Shown here: positions 60,488 through 64,000 of the stretch, one piece after another
Layout of the letters: each line of letters begins with the position of its first letter
Position numbering within the stretch: the first letter of the stretch is position 1
NCBI RefSeq assembly: GCF_014874095.1
Contig: NZ_JADBEB010000001.1
Span: forward strand, 2,356,001-2,420,000
DNA from: Plantactinospora soyae
GTDB lineage: Bacteria; Actinomycetota; Actinomycetes; Mycobacteriales; Micromonosporaceae
Length of the DNA: 64,000 bases
Reading direction: 5' to 3'
Program-made: the position numbers and the translations under genes
The notes under the pieces: generated by a model
Database searches by the model: none
What the model was told of the DNA's origin: nothing
What the model saw: the letters and a program-made list of their open reading frames with translations, nothing else

Positions 60488-60796
60488 ATGACCGAATCTG
60501 GTGCCGAGTCGCGTACCACCCCCACCTTTGCCGAGCTGGACGCGTTGTCCACCGAGGAGTTGCGTGAGCGGGCGTTCACCCTGGCTCGGGAGCGCCGCGA
60601 CATCGGCTTCTTCTGGTCCGTCATCCGGCACCTGCCGAACGCCGACGAGGCGGCGGCGCTGGACGGCTCGCCCAACTCCGCCGGCCCGACCGTGGACGAG
60701 GCGGTCGCGCTCTGGCGCGAGTTCACCGGGCACGGGTACGAGGAGACCGCGCCGCTGCTCCGGGCCGCCTTCATCGACTACCTGCAGAAGCACTGA
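60488..60796 (+). CDS. Small conserved acidic protein, function unknown
   Basis: This 102-residue soluble protein is mostly helical (E-L-D-A-L-S-T-E-E-L-R-E-R-A-F-T-L-A and D-E-A-V-A-L-W-R-E-F). A conserved-looking F-F-W-S-V-I-R-H-L-P-N segment lies in the middle. The start ATG at 60488 fits the coding pattern; upstream sequence is low in coding character. I do not recognise a family. It is followed by a hairpin and the convergent surface-protein gene. Confidence 0.6.
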   Translation: MTESGAESRTTPTFAELDALSTEELRERAFTLARERRDIGFFWSVIRHLPNADEAAALDGSPNSAGPTVDEAVALWREFTGHGYEETAPLLRAAFIDYLQKH

Positions 60797-60841
60797 GCGG
60801 GCCCCAAGGATCATCGTTCCCTGAGGCCCGCGCTGTGCCTT
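60797..60841. terminator. GC-rich hairpin between convergent genes
   Basis: GCGGGCC (60797-60803) and GGCCCGC (60835-60841) form a seven-base-pair stem with a long loop directly after the stop of the small protein gene and before the convergent surface-protein gene end. Weak to moderate terminator candidate. Confidence 0.45.
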
Positions 60842-60863
60842 CCGGCGTGTTTGTGCCGGTGTC

Positions 60864-63254
60864 TCAGCCGAGGACGTGGTTTCCGCGACGGCGGCGGCCA
60901 AGTAGCAGCAGGACGACTCCGATGACGACCGCACCGGAGCTGTACCTGACCAGTGTGATGGTGGAGCTACCGGTGACCGGGAGGTTCTGGCCGACGTACC
61001 GGAAGGTGACCGCGTTGGAGACGCCGTTCGGCGTGCTGACGCTGATCGTGGTGTCGCCGGCCGGGCAGGGCGGGGTACGGAAGGTCAACGACGTGCCGTC
61101 CTGATTCACCGTGATCCGGCTGGCCGGGATGGTCTGCCCGCAGATGGTGACCGTGGTCTGGCCCGGTACGAACCCGCCGCCGTCGATGGTCACGGTCGTG
61201 CCGCCCGTCCTGGCGCCCCGGGATGGGTCGACCGACTCGATGGCCGGCGCCACGGCAAGGTATCGGAAGCCGTTCGCCTCGACCGCGTCAGCGCCGGGGA
61301 CCTGCACCCGTACGTCCGCCGGGCCGGCCAGCCCGGGTGGAGTGACCACGGTGAGCGAGGTACCGCTCGGGTCGACCACCAGGTTGGTCCCGGGGTTGCC
61401 GTCGAAGGTCACCCCGGTCGCCCCGGTGAAGCCCGTGCCGGTGATGGTGACGGTGGTGCCGCCGGCGGCGGGTCCGGAGGTCGGGGTCAGCCCGGTGACG
61501 ACCGCACCGCTGCCGTCCGGCAGGTAGGTGTAGTCCAGCGGCGGCGCGGATCCGCCGGGCGTGGTGACCACCACCAGGGCCGGCCCGACCGGGTTCGCCG
61601 GGGTGACGGCGGTCAGCGAGGTGCCGCCGGGAGCCACGACGACGTTCGTCGCCGGTACGCCGTCGAAGCTGACGGTGCTGCCGGGTACGAAGCCGGTGCC
61701 GGTGATCGTGACCGTCTGCCCGCCCGACTGCGGGCCCGAGTCCGGTGAGATCGCCGACGCCGTCGGCGGCGCGGCCAGATAGGTGAAGCCGTTGGGGGCG
61801 ACCGCGTCCGCTCCGGGGATCAGCACGGTCACGTCGACCGGTCCGGGCGCTCCGGGCGGGGTGAACACGGTCAGCGAGGTGCCGCTCGGGTCGACCACCA
61901 GGTTGGTGCCGGGGGTGTCACCGAAGTTGACCCCGGTCGCTCCGGTGAATCCGGTACCGGTGATCGTCACGCTGGTGCCGCCGGTGCTCGGACCCTCGTC
62001 CGGGACGATCGAGGTGATCGTCGGCGCGACGTAGGTGAACGGTGGTGCCGTCACCCGGCCCGCGGGGAAGACGACCTCCACCAGGGCCGGACCGGCGGGG
62101 TTCGGCGGGGTCACCACGGTGATCGCCGTACCGGCCGGGTTGATGGTGAAGTCGGTGGAGGGCAGCCCGTCGAAGTCCACGGCGACCGCTCCGGTCAGGC
62201 CGGTGCCGGTGATGGTGACGGTGGTGCCACCACCGGTGGGGCCGGTGGGCGGAGTCAGGCCGGTGATGTTGGCGCCGCTGCCGTCGGCCAGGTAGGTGTA
62301 GTCCAGCGGCGCCGCGGATCCGGCGGGGGTGGTGACGACGACGGCGGCCGGTCCGACCGGGTTCGCCGGGGTAACGGCGGTCAGCGAGGTTCCGCCGGTC
62401 GCGACGGTGACCCCGGTCGCGGGTACGCCGTCGAAGGTGACCGTGGTGCTGCCGGCCACGAAGCCGGTGCCGGTGATGGTGACGGTCTGGCCGCCCGACT
62501 GTGGGCCGGAGTCCGGTGCGATCGTCGACGTCGTCGGCGGGACCGGGGCCGGCGGGCGTTCACAGCTCGCCTGCGCCACGATCACGGTGCCGACCGGGAT
62601 CGTCACCAGTTGCCCGTTGACGATGCCGGTCAGGGCGAACGTGGCCAGTACGGCGGTCGCCGCGGCACCGGCGGCGGTGGTCGTCTCGGTCCGGGTCAGC
62701 GAGGCGTTCAGGGTGGCGCCGATCATCCCCGCCACGGTGACGACCGCGCTGCCGGTGACGCTCGGGCCGTTCACGATCAGCGTGACGGTCGTACCGAACA
62801 GCGACAGGCCGGTGATGGTGGTGTCGGCGGTCTGTGCTCCGACGAGCGGGCAGGTGGCGGTGGCGGTGATCTCGGCTCCGTCGAGTACGTCGACGCCCAG
62901 CACCGCCAGGTTGAGCCCGTTGACGCTGGAGAACGCGGACGAGGCGGTTGCGCCCCGGGTGGCGGTGACCTGTTCGACCGTGCCGCTCGCGGTTACCCCG
63001 AGGGCGCCGGGCAGGGCGATGGGTATCAGGGTGGAGGTGTCGGTGCCGCCGCCGGCCGGCGCTGTCGCGCTGCCGATGGTGGCGTCGGCGCTGATCACCA
63101 TGTTGCCGAGGACCTCTGCGGACAGGTCGACCACCACGCCCCGGGCGTTGGCGCTGCCCGGTTGTGCCACGGCCGGCGTCGGCGGGCCGACCACGACGGC
63201 ACCTACGACCAGTACCGCCGCAAGGATGGACAGGCTCTTCCGAATGGATCCCAC
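60864..63254 (-). CDS. LPXTG-anchored surface protein with six IPT/TIG domains
   Basis: This 796-residue secreted protein has a signal peptide (residues 1-30, ending P-A-V-A-Q) and an N-terminal domain of about 220 residues rich in Thr and Ala. Six IPT/TIG immunoglobulin-like repeats follow (about 245-750), each opening with x-S-G-G-x-T-V-T-I-T-G-T-G-F-type sequence. A sorting signal L-P-V-T-G, a hydrophobic helix (V-V-I-G-V-V-L-L-L-L-G) and R-R-R-R complete it. This is a sortase substrate for wall attachment. The GTG start at 63254 gives a normal signal peptide. Several repeats are near copies, suggesting duplication and conversion. The sortase gene is not in the window. Confidence 0.85.
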   Translation of the reverse strand: MGSIRKSLSILAAVLVVGAVVVGPPTPAVAQPGSANARGVVVDLSAEVLGNMVISADATIGSATAPAGGGTDTSTLIPIALPGALGVTASGTVEQVTATRGATASSAFSSVNGLNLAVLGVDVLDGAEITATATCPLVGAQTADTTITGLSLFGTTVTLIVNGPSVTGSAVVTVAGMIGATLNASLTRTETTTAAGAAATAVLATFALTGIVNGQLVTIPVGTVIVAQASCERPPAPVPPTTSTIAPDSGPQSGGQTVTITGTGFVAGSTTVTFDGVPATGVTVATGGTSLTAVTPANPVGPAAVVVTTPAGSAAPLDYTYLADGSGANITGLTPPTGPTGGGTTVTITGTGLTGAVAVDFDGLPSTDFTINPAGTAITVVTPPNPAGPALVEVVFPAGRVTAPPFTYVAPTITSIVPDEGPSTGGTSVTITGTGFTGATGVNFGDTPGTNLVVDPSGTSLTVFTPPGAPGPVDVTVLIPGADAVAPNGFTYLAAPPTASAISPDSGPQSGGQTVTITGTGFVPGSTVSFDGVPATNVVVAPGGTSLTAVTPANPVGPALVVVTTPGGSAPPLDYTYLPDGSGAVVTGLTPTSGPAAGGTTVTITGTGFTGATGVTFDGNPGTNLVVDPSGTSLTVVTPPGLAGPADVRVQVPGADAVEANGFRYLAVAPAIESVDPSRGARTGGTTVTIDGGGFVPGQTTVTICGQTIPASRITVNQDGTSLTFRTPPCPAGDTTISVSTPNGVSNAVTFRYVGQNLPVTGSSTITLVRYSSGAVVIGVVLLLLGRRRRGNHVLG

Positions 63255-63470
63255 GGTTCCCCCGCTTCGCACGTCAGCTGACCGGACGGGCCGGGAGTTC
63301 GCCTCCGGGACTGTCCTCCGGCTGAACGATGGAATATCGGGGCAAGTTACGCGAATCGCCACGGAAGGTACTTACAGGGTTACTTGGAGCGACGTCGGGC
63401 GCGATGGTGGTGCCGGCGGGCCGGGGCCCGGCTGGCGACGGCGCTGGAGGAGCCGGACCGGTAGGTGGGA

Positions 63471-64000
63471 CTATCCGCCGATCGGGTCGGCCGGATAGTC
63501 GATGCTGAGGATCCGGTGCCGGCTCAACAGGCCGACCGGCTCGCCGTCCTCCGTCGTCACCCGGGCGTCGTCGGAGTTGGTGGTGAGCAGCACCGCCAGC
63601 GCGTCGTAGAGCGACGAGCCGATCGGCACGGTCGGCAGCCCTGCGGGGACGTTCCCGTCGGGCGGCAGCGGTTGCAGCAGATCCGGTGTGATCGGGGTGA
63701 CCGCGAGCCGCCGGATCGCCCGGTCCGTGCCGACGAACTCCCGGACGAACGCGGAGGCCGGCTCGCCGAGCAGGGTGGCGGGGCTGGCGTACTGCTCCAG
63801 CTTGCCGCCCTGGGAGAGTACGACGATCCGGTCGCCGAGCCGGACCGCCTCGTCGAGGTCGTGGGTGACCAGCACGATCGTCTTGCGTACCTCCGCCTGC
63901 AACCGCAGGAACTCCTCCTGGAGCCGCCCACGGGCGATCGGGTCGACCGCGGAGAACGGCTCGTCCATCAGCAGTACGACCGGATCGGCCGCCAGCGCCC
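63471..64000 (-). CDS. OpuCA/ProV-type ABC transporter ATPase, 5' end outside window
   Basis: The visible part covers the last 176 codons. The window edge cuts the gene after D-P-V-V-L-L-M-D-E-P-F-S-A-V-D-P (Walker B and D-loop), followed by the H-loop L-V-T-H-D-L-D-E-A. The C-terminus carries about one CBS-like unit (S-S-L-Y-D-A-L-A-V-L-L to E-P-V-G-L-L-S-R-H-R-I), as in glycine betaine/osmoprotectant importers (OpuCA, ProV). Walker A and the signature motif are outside the window. The partners would lie further along the minus-strand operon, beyond 64000 or in the 63255-63470 gap, where no gene was seen. Confidence 0.85.
   Translation of the reverse strand, partial: ALAADPVVLLMDEPFSAVDPIARGRLQEEFLRLQAEVRKTIVLVTHDLDEAVRLGDRIVVLSQGGKLEQYASPATLLGEPASAFVREFVGTDRAIRRLAVTPITPDLLQPLPPDGNVPAGLPTVPIGSSLYDALAVLLTTNSDDARVTTEDGEPVGLLSRHRILSIDYPADPIGG

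Noticed and set aside
1-64000. tRNA, rRNA, CRISPR or insertion sequence
   Set aside because: None was recognised by eye: no tRNA-like cloverleaf with T-loop, no regularly spaced repeat array and no transposase motif. A covariance-model scan would be decisive.

Overview
The window is very GC-rich DNA with near-universal G or C in third codon positions, frequent GTG starts and tightly overlapping ATGA/GTGA gene junctions. Gene content (cAMP-type Crp regulator, MarP protease, ESX/type VII secretion genes, fused biotin carboxylase subunits, proteolytic FtsH next to folate genes) is that of a filamentous actinomycete. A 52-bp palindromic repeat present twice and the gene order suggest Micromonosporaceae (Micromonospora, Plantactinospora or a relative). 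This placement is an inference from memory, not a database result. No rRNA, tRNA, insertion sequence or CRISPR array was recognised.

Layout. (1) 1-3600: end of a membrane Ser/Thr kinase, a lone glutamate-type solute-binding lipoprotein and a multi-pass membrane protein, probably one signalling unit. (2) 3600-13300, all on the minus strand: a TetR-headed catabolic operon with a TIGR03084 protein, an AtuA-like protein, two acyl-CoA dehydrogenases and both subunits of an acyl-CoA carboxylase, led by a clear TetR-type inverted repeat. (3) 13300-18800: EamA exporter, HEAT-like protein, membrane alpha/beta hydrolase, Crp regulator, CbiZ. (4) 18900-23600: CapA-like protein, then nth, tlpA-like, CoA-pyrophosphatase and marP. 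These keep the order of the Mycobacterium tuberculosis Rv3676-Rv3671c neighbourhood. (5) 23700-31000: part of an ESX system: mycosin, EccC and, divergently, EccD. (6) 31000-43300: the conserved actinobacterial run ppa, dacB, zinc protease, tilS, (ggt-like, GlxA-like regulator, mini membrane protein), hpt, ftsH, folE. (7) 43300-56050: about 12.7 kb encoding a type IV secretion-like apparatus (FtsK-type ATPase, VirB4, VirB6/TrbL, VirB8/TcpC-like, TcpE/VirB3-like, VirB2-like, and a transglycosylase plus M23 peptidoglycan hydrolase). It separates folE from folP-folB-folK. (8) 56450-60800: folP, folB, folK, a DUF3180 protein, a permease-like membrane protein and a small protein. (9) 60860-64000: a six-repeat IPT/TIG surface protein ending in an LPVTG sorting signal, and the end of an OpuCA/ProV-type ABC ATPase.

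The most interesting part is region 7. It has almost every structural class expected of a Gram-positive conjugation channel, but no relaxase, integrase or recognisable attachment sites within its limits, and it lies inside an otherwise co-directional folate biosynthesis cluster. It could be a domesticated secretion or DNA-transfer machine, or the transfer block of an element whose other genes are elsewhere. Other points of interest are the TetR operator, the apparent CTG start of folE, a chain of ATGA-coupled mini-ORFs ahead of virB4, the 52-bp repeats, and the separation of ESX core genes from any EsxAB-like substrates or EccB/EccE.
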